DNA of 64,000 bases from G965202915 sp965205955 (GTDB lineage Bacteria; Pseudomonadota; Gammaproteobacteria; Eutrophobiales; Eutrophobiaceae), in assembly GCA_965205955.1 (NCBI GenBank), contig OZ242192.1, positions 2,294,001-2,358,000 of the forward strand. The letters are read 5' to 3'. This document shows, one piece after another, positions 18,027 through 27,800 of the stretch. The notes beneath the pieces are model-generated. The model had not been told where the DNA came from. It made no database searches and saw only the letters and a program-made list of their open reading frames with translations. The position numbers were made by a program, and so were the translations under genes. Each line of letters starts with the position of its first letter. The stretch's first letter is position 1.

Positions 18027-18064
18027 TCCATAGATCCCTCCTCCAATAGTGTCAAATTAGCAAA

Positions 18065-18679
18065 TCAGGGATAGTTTAAAACTATCCCGTCAATATTCAT
18101 ATTCTTCTTTAATTCCTCAAGCAGCGAATCAGCATCCTCCTCAAACAGTTCCGGACCCACCCTGACACGATAAATATTCCCGCCCTCCCGCTCAACAGGT
18201 TCGACAAAAGCCGGATAGCCGGCCTTCCTTAATTTCTGGCTCAGGGCCTCGGCATTTTCTTCTGTGTTGAAACTCCCTAGTTGCACAACCCATGCGGATA
18301 ATCCGATTTTTTCTGCATAGTCCCCGTCTCTTTGCCCTGCAAATTCCACCGGATCCGGCTGCCGGGATAGAAACTCTTTTCCTGCATCAGGAGATTGGAT
18401 TTGCTCTGACCCGACTATATCCGTCTGTATTGAACTGTTATCAGCCGTGCCAGTCGATGGAACAATAACGCCGGTCGATGGAGCGGCGTCAATCAACGGC
18501 TCAGGCGGCTTTAGGGGAATAATCCTGGATTTGAACTGATGCTCGGGCAATGGAGGTATGTTGGAATCGGTAATAGGCGTGTGCTCAGGTGTCCCCGTCA
18601 GTATCATGGGGATCACTATGACTGCAATCATTACCAGCACCGCCGCACCGACCAGCCGTTCTTTCAATATCCGATCCAT
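18065..18679 (-). CDS. dedD: SPOR-domain membrane protein, DedD-like
   Basis: A 204-residue inner-membrane protein. An N-terminal anchor (AAVLVMIAVIVIPMIL, about residues 11-27) is followed by a Pro-rich periplasmic linker and a C-terminal SPOR domain (about 128-204; WVVQLGSFNTEENAEAL, YRVRVGPE). SPOR domains bind peptidoglycan stripped of stem peptides at the division site. Position between folC and purF is as for dedD in E. coli and Pseudomonas, so the assignment rests on domain plus synteny. Confidence 0.88.
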   Translation of the reverse strand: MDRILKERLVGAAVLVMIAVIVIPMILTGTPEHTPITDSNIPPLPEHQFKSRIIPLKPPEPLIDAAPSTGVIVPSTGTADNSSIQTDIVGSEQIQSPDAGKEFLSRQPDPVEFAGQRDGDYAEKIGLSAWVVQLGSFNTEENAEALSQKLRKAGYPAFVEPVEREGGNIYRVRVGPELFEEDADSLLEELKKNMNIDGIVLNYP

Positions 18680-18695
18680 CCAGGGTTGAATACGT

Positions 18696-20012
18696 TCATA
18701 ATAAATATTTGAGTGCGGCCCCGACAGTTAAGAATGAGCCGGTAATGACAATATTATCACCGGGAACGGCGTATGATCGGATCATCTTTATCGCCTCGTC
18801 AACCTTTTCATGACATCGGACGTTTTCAGCCGTGCCAAACTCCTTTAACTCCTTGGCCAGGGCCGATGCATCACACCCTCTCTCTGCTTGCAGCGAGACC
18901 GTATGCCATGTACGTGCCACCGGAGACAGTGCCTCAAAAAAAGACCGGCGATCCTTATCCTTTAACATTCCCAGTATAATATGCGTCTTGCCCATTTTCG
19001 GAATTACATTGAGAGTATCAACCAGCGCTTTTGCCGCCTGTTGATTATGAGCGACATCCAGTATAGTTTGAAACTTGCCGGGAATAATCTGAAAACGTCC
19101 GTCCAGCCGAAAATTGTGCAGACCATAATGTATATCCTCCTCTGTCACCGGATATTCCGATTCCATTTTTACCAGGGCCATCAATACCCCCGCCGCATTT
19201 TGAATCTGGAAATCACAATACTTCATCGGCCTTGGCAAACCGGATAGACGGGTTTCACCGCAACGCCAGTTCCAGGTATCCTCTTCAATTTCATAGAAAA
19301 AATCCATGCCATTGACAAACAAAGGCGTGCCGAGGGCATGGGCACAATCCGACAGAGCAGACGGCGGATTAGGATCCGAACAGATTGCCGGGGCGCGATT
19401 TCGAAAAATGCCGGCTTTCTCTCTGGCTATCTTGTTCCGATCGGAACCCAACCACTGTTGATGATCAAGATCGATACTGGTAATCAGGGCAATATCGGCA
19501 TCCAGTATATTCACGGCATCCAATCTGCCCCCCAAACCAACTTCCAGGATAGTAATATCAAGCTGCTCCTGTCTGAAAATATCCAGTGCGGCAAGCGTGC
19601 CAAACTCAAAGTAGGTAAGTGATATATCACCGCGGGCACGATCAATCCGGTCAAATGATGCACATAATTTTTCATCACCCACTTCAACGCCGTCAACAGT
19701 GATTCTTTCGCTATAGCGGATGAGATGAGGCGAGGTGTAACAACCGACACGGTAGCCGGCCCGGCGCAAAATCAACGCGAGTAATTCAACACTGGATCCT
19801 TTGCCATTTGTTCCGGCAACACTGATCACATTGTGGTTGGGCCGCAACAAACCCAGATTATCCGCTACCCTGCGGCAACGTTCAAGCCCCAGTTCTATCG
19901 CCGTGAAATGCAGCGTTTCCTGCCATGCCAACCATCTCGACACGGAATTAAAACGCAAGTCTCCTCTTTCCGCAACTTTGCGTATGGATAAGCCGGGAGG
20001 ATTCCTATGCAT
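18696..20012 (-). CDS. folC: Folylpolyglutamate synthase / dihydrofolate synthase FolC
   Basis: A 438-residue Mur-ligase-type ATPase that adds glutamate to dihydropteroate and to folates. The ATP-binding loop VAGTNGKGSSVE is near residue 65, followed by GCYTSPHL, TYFEFGTLAAL and EVGLGGRLDAVN, all FolC signatures. The C-terminal domain contains LDVAHNQQAA. The start is 6 bases from the accD stop, in keeping with the conserved accD-folC-dedD order. Confidence 0.96.
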   Translation of the reverse strand: MHRNPPGLSIRKVAERGDLRFNSVSRWLAWQETLHFTAIELGLERCRRVADNLGLLRPNHNVISVAGTNGKGSSVELLALILRRAGYRVGCYTSPHLIRYSERITVDGVEVGDEKLCASFDRIDRARGDISLTYFEFGTLAALDIFRQEQLDITILEVGLGGRLDAVNILDADIALITSIDLDHQQWLGSDRNKIAREKAGIFRNRAPAICSDPNPPSALSDCAHALGTPLFVNGMDFFYEIEEDTWNWRCGETRLSGLPRPMKYCDFQIQNAAGVLMALVKMESEYPVTEEDIHYGLHNFRLDGRFQIIPGKFQTILDVAHNQQAAKALVDTLNVIPKMGKTHIILGMLKDKDRRSFFEALSPVARTWHTVSLQAERGCDASALAKELKEFGTAENVRCHEKVDEAIKMIRSYAVPGDNIVITGSFLTVGAALKYLL

Positions 20013-20018
20013 GAAGAA

Positions 20019-20897
20019 TCAAACAGCCGCCTGTTTGACAGAAGAAATGGGTTGCCGCAGCAAAACCGATAATAATGAAGCGATACGGTCACGCAGCTCG
20101 CGTCTATCTATGATGATATCAATATCGCCATGCTCGAGTAAAAATTCACTGCGCTGAAACCCTTCGGGCAAGGTCGTTCCAACGGTTTGTTCAATGACGC
20201 GAGGCCCGGCGAAGCCAATAAGCGCCTTTGGTTCGGCAATATTGACATCGCCCAACGATGCTATACTTGCAGATACGCCGCCCATAGTCGGGTTTGTGAG
20301 TATGGAAATATACGGGATCCCGGCGCGTTTCAGCAAGGAAAGCGCCGAACTGGTTTTAGCCATTTGCATCAGTGAAAACAAGGACTCCTGCATTCTGGCG
20401 CCGCCGCTGGATGAAAAACAAACCAGGGGTATCGCAGATTCGTTGGCGGCTTCAACGGCAAGCACAAACCGCTCGCCGACAACGGAACCCATTGAACCGC
20501 CCATAAAATGAAATTCAAATGCGCAGGCAACGACCGCAATACCTCTGACTTGCCCTTTGATAACTATTAAACCTTCATTTTCCTCGGTATTTTTTTGGGC
20601 CTGTACTAAACGATCCTTGTATTTTTTGCTATCCCTGAATTTCAGAATATCTACCGGACTTATATTTGCGCCTATTTCCTGCCACGGCTCAGGCTCAAGA
20701 AAGCTCTTCAGCCTGGCTCTTGCCCCAATGTGCATATGATGTGCGCATTTTGGACAAACTTCGAGATTTCTTTCCAGTTCGGTTCGATACAATACCGAGT
20801 TACATTCTGAACATTTCGTCCAGATCCCTTCCGGGATCGTATGTCTCAAAGCAGTCCGGGTCTTGATTGAAGGTAATAGTCTTTTTATCCAACTCAT
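20019..20897 (-). CDS. accD: Acetyl-CoA carboxylase carboxyltransferase beta subunit AccD
   Basis: A 292-residue subunit. The N-terminal zinc ribbon is complete, with Cys29, Cys32, Cys48 and Cys51. The crotonase-fold carboxyltransferase domain follows, with GGSMGSVVGERF, SSSGGARMQE and TNPTMGGVSAS. With AccA it moves CO2 from carboxybiotin to acetyl-CoA, the first step of fatty acid synthesis. It lies between trpA and folC as usual in gammaproteobacteria. Confidence 0.97.
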   Translation of the reverse strand: MSWIKRLLPSIKTRTALRHTIPEGIWTKCSECNSVLYRTELERNLEVCPKCAHHMHIGARARLKSFLEPEPWQEIGANISPVDILKFRDSKKYKDRLVQAQKNTEENEGLIVIKGQVRGIAVVACAFEFHFMGGSMGSVVGERFVLAVEAANESAIPLVCFSSSGGARMQESLFSLMQMAKTSSALSLLKRAGIPYISILTNPTMGGVSASIASLGDVNIAEPKALIGFAGPRVIEQTVGTTLPEGFQRSEFLLEHGDIDIIIDRRELRDRIASLLSVLLRQPISSVKQAAV

Positions 20898-20915
20898 ATT
20901 GAATATCCGGTTTTT

Positions 20916-21725
20916 CTAATCATCACTATCGATGGCGCTACGCATGGATGCGATAAATAATTCAATTCCCGGCATCAGGGTATTATCATCGTCGGCAAGC
21001 TCGGTTATTTTTTCAATTAACACACTGCCAAGTACCACTGCATCACTTATTCTGCTGATCTGTCTGGCCGATTCCACATCCCTGATCCCAAAACCCACGC
21101 CGATTGGTAATGAAGTATAAGGTCTGATTTCCTGTAATTTTGCATCTACCGAGCTGACATCGAGCCTGTTACTGCCGGTCACTCCCTTCAATGCAACATA
21201 GTAAATGAAACCGCTCGCTATTGCACAAATGCGTTTGATCCTCTCATTTGAAGTCGTAGGTGAGAGGAGAAATATCTGATCCAGATTTTGTTCACGAACC
21301 TGCCGATTGAAATCGCTCGCCTCCTCAGGCGGCAAATCGACTATCAAAACTCCATCCACTCCGGATTCCGATGCCCTGGTACAGAATTTCCCGTATCCCA
21401 GGGCTTCAACCGGATTCAAATATCCCATAAGTATTACCGGTGTGTCACGGTTTGAACCACGGAATTGATGAACCATATCCAGAACCGTTTCCAGATTGGT
21501 GTGATGAACCAGAGCCTGCTCGCTGGCCCTTTGTATCACCGGTCCATCTGCCATGGGATCAGAAAACGGAATACCCAACTCAATCAGGTCTGCACCACCG
21601 GAAACAAGGCCATGCATAAGCATAACCGTTACTTGCGGATCAGGATACCCTGCTGTTATAAAAGGTATGAGTGCCGTGCGATTGTCATTTTTCAGACCCG
21701 TGAAGCACTGCGCGATTCTGCCCAT
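20916..21725 (-). CDS. trpA: Tryptophan synthase alpha subunit TrpA
   Basis: A 269-residue TIM-barrel subunit that splits indole-3-glycerol phosphate into indole and glyceraldehyde 3-phosphate. The catalytic residues Glu49 and Asp60 fall at exactly the E. coli numbering (ELGIPFSDPMADGP). The phosphate-binding GVGFGI segment is present. It is separated from trpB by a small HTH-like gene, which is not the common arrangement. Confidence 0.97.
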   Translation of the reverse strand: MGRIAQCFTGLKNDNRTALIPFITAGYPDPQVTVMLMHGLVSGGADLIELGIPFSDPMADGPVIQRASEQALVHHTNLETVLDMVHQFRGSNRDTPVILMGYLNPVEALGYGKFCTRASESGVDGVLIVDLPPEEASDFNRQVREQNLDQIFLLSPTTSNERIKRICAIASGFIYYVALKGVTGSNRLDVSSVDAKLQEIRPYTSLPIGVGFGIRDVESARQISRISDAVVLGSVLIEKITELADDDNTLMPGIELFIASMRSAIDSDD

Positions 21726-21761
21726 AGGGATATATTTATCAGGTGATTTACAAAATACCGG

Positions 21762-21950
21762 CTATTTTTTGCCCAACTTTATCTCCAGCAATTCTATTGC
21801 CATATCAGGCACCTCTTCATGGCGTCTGGACTCACCGGATAACAGCCAATTATTTACCACTGCAAGTTTTACCCTGAGCATCTCCGCTAAATCGGTTCGG
21901 TCCAATTTATTTTCATCGATCAATTCAAGCAATCTATCACGATTATTCAT
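21762..21950 (-). CDS. Small HTH-like protein between trpB and trpA
   Basis: A 62-residue protein, MNNRDRLLELIDENKLDRTD and so on. The spacing LDRTDLAEMLRVKLAVVNNWL is that of a phage-repressor-type helix-turn-helix, with VVNNWL as recognition helix. It lacks the extra helices of a full repressor. It sits 12 bases after the trpB stop and 36 before trpA, so it is translated within the trp operon. I know no established function. It could be a small regulator of this operon or a tolerated insertion. Confidence 0.6.
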   Translation of the reverse strand: MNNRDRLLELIDENKLDRTDLAEMLRVKLAVVNNWLLSGESRRHEEVPDMAIELLEIKLGKK

Positions 21951-21962
21951 CGGGAGCAGCCA

Positions 21963-23201
21963 TTACAACGCAAGTTCTTCAAGTTCGGCAACAATATTTA
22001 TATCCTTGTCGCCCCGGCCTGATAAATTAATAACGATAATCTGATCACGCTCCATTCCGGGCGCGATCTTGCTCACATACGCCAGGGCATGACTGGATTC
22101 CAGCGCAGGAATAATGCCCTCAATACGGGTTAACTCATGAAACGCCTGCACAGCTTCATTATCATTTATTGCCACATAAGCCGCCCGGCCGCTGTCTTTC
22201 AACCAGGCATGCTCAGGCCCGACACCGGGATAATCCAAACCGGCGGAAATGGAATGGGTCTCAATAATCTGCCCATTTTCATCTTCCATAAGATACGTTC
22301 TATTACCATGCAATACACCAGGCCGGCCCGCATTCAACGGCGCGGAATGCCTGCCACTCTCTATACCTTCTCCCCCGGCCTCTACGCCTACCATCTTTAC
22401 CGTCTCATCTTTTATAAAAGGATAAAACAAACCAATTGCATTGGAACCGCCCCCGACACAGGCAACCAACATATCCGGCAATCGACCCGTTTGTTCCATG
22501 CATTGCTGCCGTGTTTCCCGGCCTATAATTGATTGCAGATCACGCACCATTACCGGATACGGGTGAGGACCTGCTACCGTGCCAATAATATAAAATGTGT
22601 TATCAACGTTGGTGACCCAATCCCGCATCGCTTCGTTCAGCGCATCCTTCAATGTCCTGGAACCGGCTTCCACTGGCACAACCTCGGCGCCCAACAATTT
22701 CATCCTATAAACATTAACAGCCTGACGGCGAATATCTTTAGCGCCCATATAGACGATGCATTCCATGCCATAGCGTGCCGCCACCGTTGCGCTGGCCACG
22801 CCATGCTGGCCGGCGCCCGTTTCCGCTATAACACGCCGTTTTCCCATCCGCCTGGCCAGCAAGGCCTGACCAACGGCGTTATTTATTTTATGTGCGCCCG
22901 TATGGTTCAGATCCTCGCGTTTAAGATAAATCTGCGCACCGCCCAATTTTTCACTCCAGCGTTCAGCATGATAAAGTGGAGAAGGCCGCCCGACATAATA
23001 TTTCAACTCCATCTCAAATTCTGCAAGGAAATCGACATCATGCAGATATTTATCATAAGCCGCCGCCAACTCTCCCAATGGCCCCATCAGAGTTTCGGCA
23101 ACAAAACAGCCGCCATAATCGCCGAAATGTCCTGATTCATCCGGACAAGCATCAAACGCTTCAAGACTAAATCTACTGGATGAAATATCAGTCACAGGCA
23201 T
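21963..23201 (-). CDS. trpB: Tryptophan synthase beta subunit TrpB
   Basis: A 412-residue PLP enzyme that joins indole and serine to make tryptophan. The PLP lysine is Lys105 in HTGAHKINNA, and the phosphate-binding GGGSNAIG loop is present. The length is close to the usual 400. Its start overlaps the end of trpF by 14 bases, which points to translational coupling. Confidence 0.98.
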   Translation of the reverse strand: MPVTDISSSRFSLEAFDACPDESGHFGDYGGCFVAETLMGPLGELAAAYDKYLHDVDFLAEFEMELKYYVGRPSPLYHAERWSEKLGGAQIYLKREDLNHTGAHKINNAVGQALLARRMGKRRVIAETGAGQHGVASATVAARYGMECIVYMGAKDIRRQAVNVYRMKLLGAEVVPVEAGSRTLKDALNEAMRDWVTNVDNTFYIIGTVAGPHPYPVMVRDLQSIIGRETRQQCMEQTGRLPDMLVACVGGGSNAIGLFYPFIKDETVKMVGVEAGGEGIESGRHSAPLNAGRPGVLHGNRTYLMEDENGQIIETHSISAGLDYPGVGPEHAWLKDSGRAAYVAINDNEAVQAFHELTRIEGIIPALESSHALAYVSKIAPGMERDQIIVINLSGRGDKDINIVAELEELAL

Positions 23202-23823
23202 TCAAAACTGCACGTATAAAGGCATGAATTTTATCAGCGTCTTTTTTTCCCTTGCCGGCCTCGACACCGCTACTCACATCAACCGCATAGGGCTTCGCCA
23301 TTCGGACAGCCTTCCCGACATTTTCCACCGTCAGTCCGCCTGCCAATATCATTGGTTTGGTGAATTTTTCCCGGATCAGCGACCAATCAAAGGTACGGCC
23401 GGTCCCACCATATTGGAGGTCATCAAAATTATCCAGCAGAAAGGCGGATGCCCCAGTGTAACGCTTTGATTCCATATTCAAATCAATATTTTCCCGCATT
23501 CTTATTGCTTTAATATAGCTTTTCCCATATCTACCGCATTCTTCATCTTTTTCATCGCCATGAAATTGCAGAATATCAACATCAACCTTCCTGAGCACTG
23601 TATTTATATATTCCGTATCGGCATTGACAAACAGGGCCACCCTGGAAATAAACGGAGGAAGGCCAGCGACAATTTCTCTGGCCTGTTCAATCGTGACATA
23701 GCGGGGGCTATTCGTATAAAAAACCAATCCTATTGCGTTTGCGCCTGCATTGGCCGCCTTGTTCGCATCCTCGGAACTGGTAATACCGCATATTTTTATC
23801 CGCATTTTTCTCTTAACAGTCAT
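23188..23823 (-). CDS. trpF: Phosphoribosylanthranilate isomerase TrpF
   Basis: A TIM-barrel isomerase of about 211 residues with the N-terminal signature RIKICGITS (catalytic Cys) and the C-terminal VDVSSGVE (catalytic Asp). It converts phosphoribosylanthranilate to CdRP in tryptophan synthesis. The frame is open further upstream to 23946, but that extension is not family-like. ATG at 23823 (MTVKRKMRIK) or 23805 (MRIK) are both plausible; neither has a strong ribosome binding site. It is a stand-alone TrpF, not fused to TrpC. Confidence 0.95.
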   Translation of the reverse strand: MTVKRKMRIKICGITSSEDANKAANAGANAIGLVFYTNSPRYVTIEQAREIVAGLPPFISRVALFVNADTEYINTVLRKVDVDILQFHGDEKDEECGRYGKSYIKAIRMRENIDLNMESKRYTGASAFLLDNFDDLQYGGTGRTFDWSLIREKFTKPMILAGGLTVENVGKAVRMAKPYAVDVSSGVEAGKGKKDADKIHAFIRAVLNACD

Positions 23824-24027
23824 ATTGTACAGGGTTCCAGCGACCGACAAGCAGTATTTTACAGGAAAATGCGGTAAAAAGACTCGTTGCCGACACCCCA
23901 TCTGGCACAGGGAAATACCACCCCGCCTCGCTCCGGGAGGAGGCACATACGGAGACTATATTGTCAGATTTACGAGACGGCACTTTAAAAACAACGCCCT
24001 CATACACGCAAGACAATCATAGTACAA

Positions 24028-24807
24028 TTAAAATCGAATATATGAGGGAGCAGGCCGTGGCAACTCATAGGTATACGGATAATCAACATGATGCAGATAT
24101 AAGCCATCGGGCGCCACCGTAACATCGCCAGCGGTCCTGTCTTTTGCCAGCAAGACCTCCCGTGCCCAACCGGGATCCCTCTGACCGGAACCAATCCGGA
24201 TCAAAACGCCGACAATGTTTCTAACCATATGATGCAAAAAAGCGTTGGCGGTAATAGTGAATACGATTACACCATCCGATTCGGCCAATTCCAGTTTTTC
24301 AACCGTGCGCACCGGATTTTTTGCCTGACATGCAACCGATCTGTACGAAGTAAAATCATGCCTTCCAATCAAATGGATTGCCGCATCCTGCATCCTCCCT
24401 ATATCCAGACGGCGATATTCCCATGTAACCAGACCAGCATTAATTCCGGGTCTTGAATTCCGATTCAGAACATAATACTTATAGGTGCGCAGTAAAGCGG
24501 AAAACCGCGCATGAAAATCTTCATCCACGCTCTTCGCCCAGACTACGGACACATCCGGAGGCAAATTCACATTCGTTCCCAGCACCCACGAATGCGCATC
24601 ACGATATGAGTGGGTCTCAAAATGGACGACCTGATTTACCGCATGCACTCCCGTGTCAGTTCTTCCGGCACATGTTACCCGTACAGAATGATCGGCAACC
24701 CTGGACAAGGCCTCTTCGACACACGCCTGCACTGAACGCAGTTTATTCTGCCGCTGCCAACCGAAAAATTTCGTGCCGCAATACTCAAGACCCAATGCTA
24801 TTTTCAT
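24028..24807 (-). CDS. truA: tRNA pseudouridine(38-40) synthase TruA
   Basis: A 259-residue enzyme that makes pseudouridine at positions 38-40 in the tRNA anticodon arm. The catalytic Asp51 lies in AGRTDTGVHA, and the N terminus MKIALGLEYCGTKFFGWQ is typical. ATG 24807 is preferred to 24831 by family comparison. The gene lies between fimV and trpF, a conserved order in Pseudomonas-like genomes. Confidence 0.96.
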   Translation of the reverse strand: MKIALGLEYCGTKFFGWQRQNKLRSVQACVEEALSRVADHSVRVTCAGRTDTGVHAVNQVVHFETHSYRDAHSWVLGTNVNLPPDVSVVWAKSVDEDFHARFSALLRTYKYYVLNRNSRPGINAGLVTWEYRRLDIGRMQDAAIHLIGRHDFTSYRSVACQAKNPVRTVEKLELAESDGVIVFTITANAFLHHMVRNIVGVLIRIGSGQRDPGWAREVLLAKDRTAGDVTVAPDGLYLHHVDYPYTYELPRPAPSYIRF

Positions 24808-24855
24808 ACAGGGCAATCGGGCGATGGCCATGCACGGAAAAATATATATGCGCTA

Positions 24856-27800
24856 CTATACCTGACTTAATAATTCTTCCGCCTGTCTTTTCTGCTCATC
24901 ATTACCTTCGATAATGACTTCATCAAGGATCTTTTTGGCACTGTCCTTATTATCCAATTCTACATAGGCCTTTGCTAAATCGAGTTTTGTCGCTATCTCA
25001 TCTTCGATACTCTGCTCATCAGGAGGTGATGAACGAGGCACAAATACCGTTGTATCGGCACCTTCACCATCTTCTCCGTTACCCGTCTCAATTCTTGGTA
25101 TTCTTACAGTAGTATCAAACATCGCTTCTGAAGGCTCGGCATCATCACCCTCTTCGCCCTCTTCGCCCTCTTCGCCCTCTTCGCCCTCTTCTTCCAGATT
25201 AAAATCAAAATCTACTTCGTCGTCGTCTGATAAATCTACTTCGTTGTCGTCTGATCCGGATACATCAAGACCAGCATCCTCAGCATCCCCAGCATCCTCA
25301 GCATCAAAGGCATTCTCTTCCGGCGTATCAACAAGCTCTTCCGGTGCATCAAAAACAGTCTCATCAGCGTCTTCCACCGAATCCATATCAAAAGAAATGG
25401 TAGCATCCCCAACATCACTCTCCGCTTCCGGGCTTTTCGCTGAAGCAAGATCGAAATCAACCACATTATTCTGATCGTCCGTCTCATCCACATCCTCCGC
25501 ATTGGTTGCCAAATCAAACTCAACCGTCTCGTCAAGACTTTCTTGTGCCGGCTCAGTCTCCATTTCAAGCAATCCTTCATCAAAACTATCAGCAGTTTCA
25601 ATTTCAGTCATATCAACCATCTCGTCAATACTTTCTTGTGCCGGCTCAGTCTCCATTTCAAGCAATCCTTCATCAAAACTATCAGCAGTTTCAATTTCAG
25701 TCATATCAACCATCTCGTCAATACTTTCTTGTGCTGGCTCAGTCTCCATTTCAAGCAATCCTTCATCAAAACTATCAGCAGTTTCAGTCAGGTCAACAAT
25801 ACCTTCTTCTCCATCCTGATCTGTCATGCTCAACTCCTCTTCCCCATCCGACAGATCAGTGATATCGAGCGATCCTTCCAATTCATCGCCATGCATCTCG
25901 CCTGCATCCAACATAGCTTCATCAGTGAAGGATTCAGCCGCTGTCTGCGAGGCCGATTCCTCTTCGACAACACCCATATCGAAATCGAGTCCTTCATTTT
26001 GCACTTCTTTATCATCAGCGATATTCACAATACCTGCCGCCGGAGCTTCCTGATCAGTGGCAATATTAACAATGCCTCCTCCTGCATTGTCTTCGTCAGC
26101 GGCAATATCAACCATGCCCCCCCCGGTAATATCTTCCACGGCAGAATCCGGTTCATCAACGCCGGCGCTCTCGGCAAATAACTCTCTATCAGGCGACAAC
26201 TCCGACCACATCGCAGTCGCCATATCCCAATACTCTCCACCGCCATTAACCAAATCATGCACGATGCGCGCGGATTCCTCATAGGCTGTTTTATTGCCGG
26301 AGGTATAAAACACTTCCAGTAGTTTCAGGTGAGATTCCGGGTTATCCGGATCCTGTTTAATTATATCGCGGACAAATTCTTCAGCCTGATCATACTGTTC
26401 AAAGGCAAGATACGTATTCACTTCCTGCAATGGATCCTCTTCCTCATCCTGGGCATCAGATTCCGATAAAGCACGCTCTGACTCTCCTGCGTCCGGAACA
26501 TCCGTGATCGCCTCGGAATCAACGTCTTCCATGCCTGAAATATCTTCACCTCCTTCCGAAGCAAATTCAACGTCGATCCCCGTGGAAGTTCCCATGTCGC
26601 CGACAGCATCTGTGAAACTGGACAATTCGTCCGGATCAATTTCTATCGTTTGCGCCGGTTCTGCCTTGAATTTCATAACCACTGCGCGAATGACGATCGC
26701 CAATAGCAACGCACCTACGACAGCTATCACGATCTTCAGGTTGCCCATGACAATTTCCTTCACTGGCGTCAAATAGGTATTCACCACCTCCATGACCGTG
26801 CCTATAATGCCTGTCGAGCCCGGGGCAGGTTCTTCCGCAGCATCTTCCGTTGCAGCCGCTTCTCCGGCTGGCTCGGCAGCATCTTCCGTCGCAACCGCTT
26901 CTCCGACCGGCTCCGCAGCATCTTCCGTCGCAGTCGCTTCTCCGACCGGCTCGGCAGCATCTTCCGTCGCAGTCGCTTCCCCGACCGGCTCGGCAGCATC
27001 TTCCGCCGCAGTCGCTTCCCCGACCGGCTCGGCAGCATCTTCCGCCGCAGTCGCTTCCCCGACCGGCTCGGCATCATCCCCGGTTGCAGCCGCTTCCCCG
27101 ACCGGCTCGGCATCATCCCCGGTTGCAGCCGCTTCCCCGACCGGCTCGGCATCATCCCCGATTGCAGCCGCTTCCTCCTCTTCGGCCTTCTGTCGAATCT
27201 GGGATTGGAGTAATTGAAATTTATCATCTTCCAGAGAAATGAGACGCTTGAGATCCTCTATCAGGATTTCTGATTCCTGTATTCGATCTTTCAGTTCCGC
27301 ATTCTCCTGGGTAAGGGCCTGCATTGATTCCTGTGCCAAGGCAAGATCTTCGGAAAAACCGGATACAGTGTCTTCAGCAACGGACTGATTGCCGCCCGCC
27401 CCATCCGTTGATGCCGCTACCAGCTTAAGTTCCGCTTCGCTTCCGGCAATTTCTGTCACGGTTGCCCCCACATCATCCGCATCTGCTGCCGCCAAAGTCT
27501 CTGCACCGGAAGAAACAGCAGGGCGCTTGGCAACTTTTTCAGTAACCGTGCCCCGGATATCCGCCCAAAGCGCATGTTGTGATCGAACCTCCGCCAACAC
27601 TTCTTCCCTGCCCAGGCGATTCAATTCAGACTCATCGGGCATCTTCAGTACCTGGCCGCGCTTTAAACCATTTATATTCTGGTTCAAGAACGCATCCGGG
27701 TTGGTTCGCAAAAGTGCGAGCATCATTTGATTAATGCTGACGCTATTATTCGGGCGTGTAGCCGAAGCAATTGACCACAAGGTATCCGAAGATTGCGCAG

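Noticed and set aside
23824..24027. Regulatory RNA or trp leader upstream of trpF
   Set aside because: No short leader frame with Trp codons and no attenuator-like hairpin pair was found.
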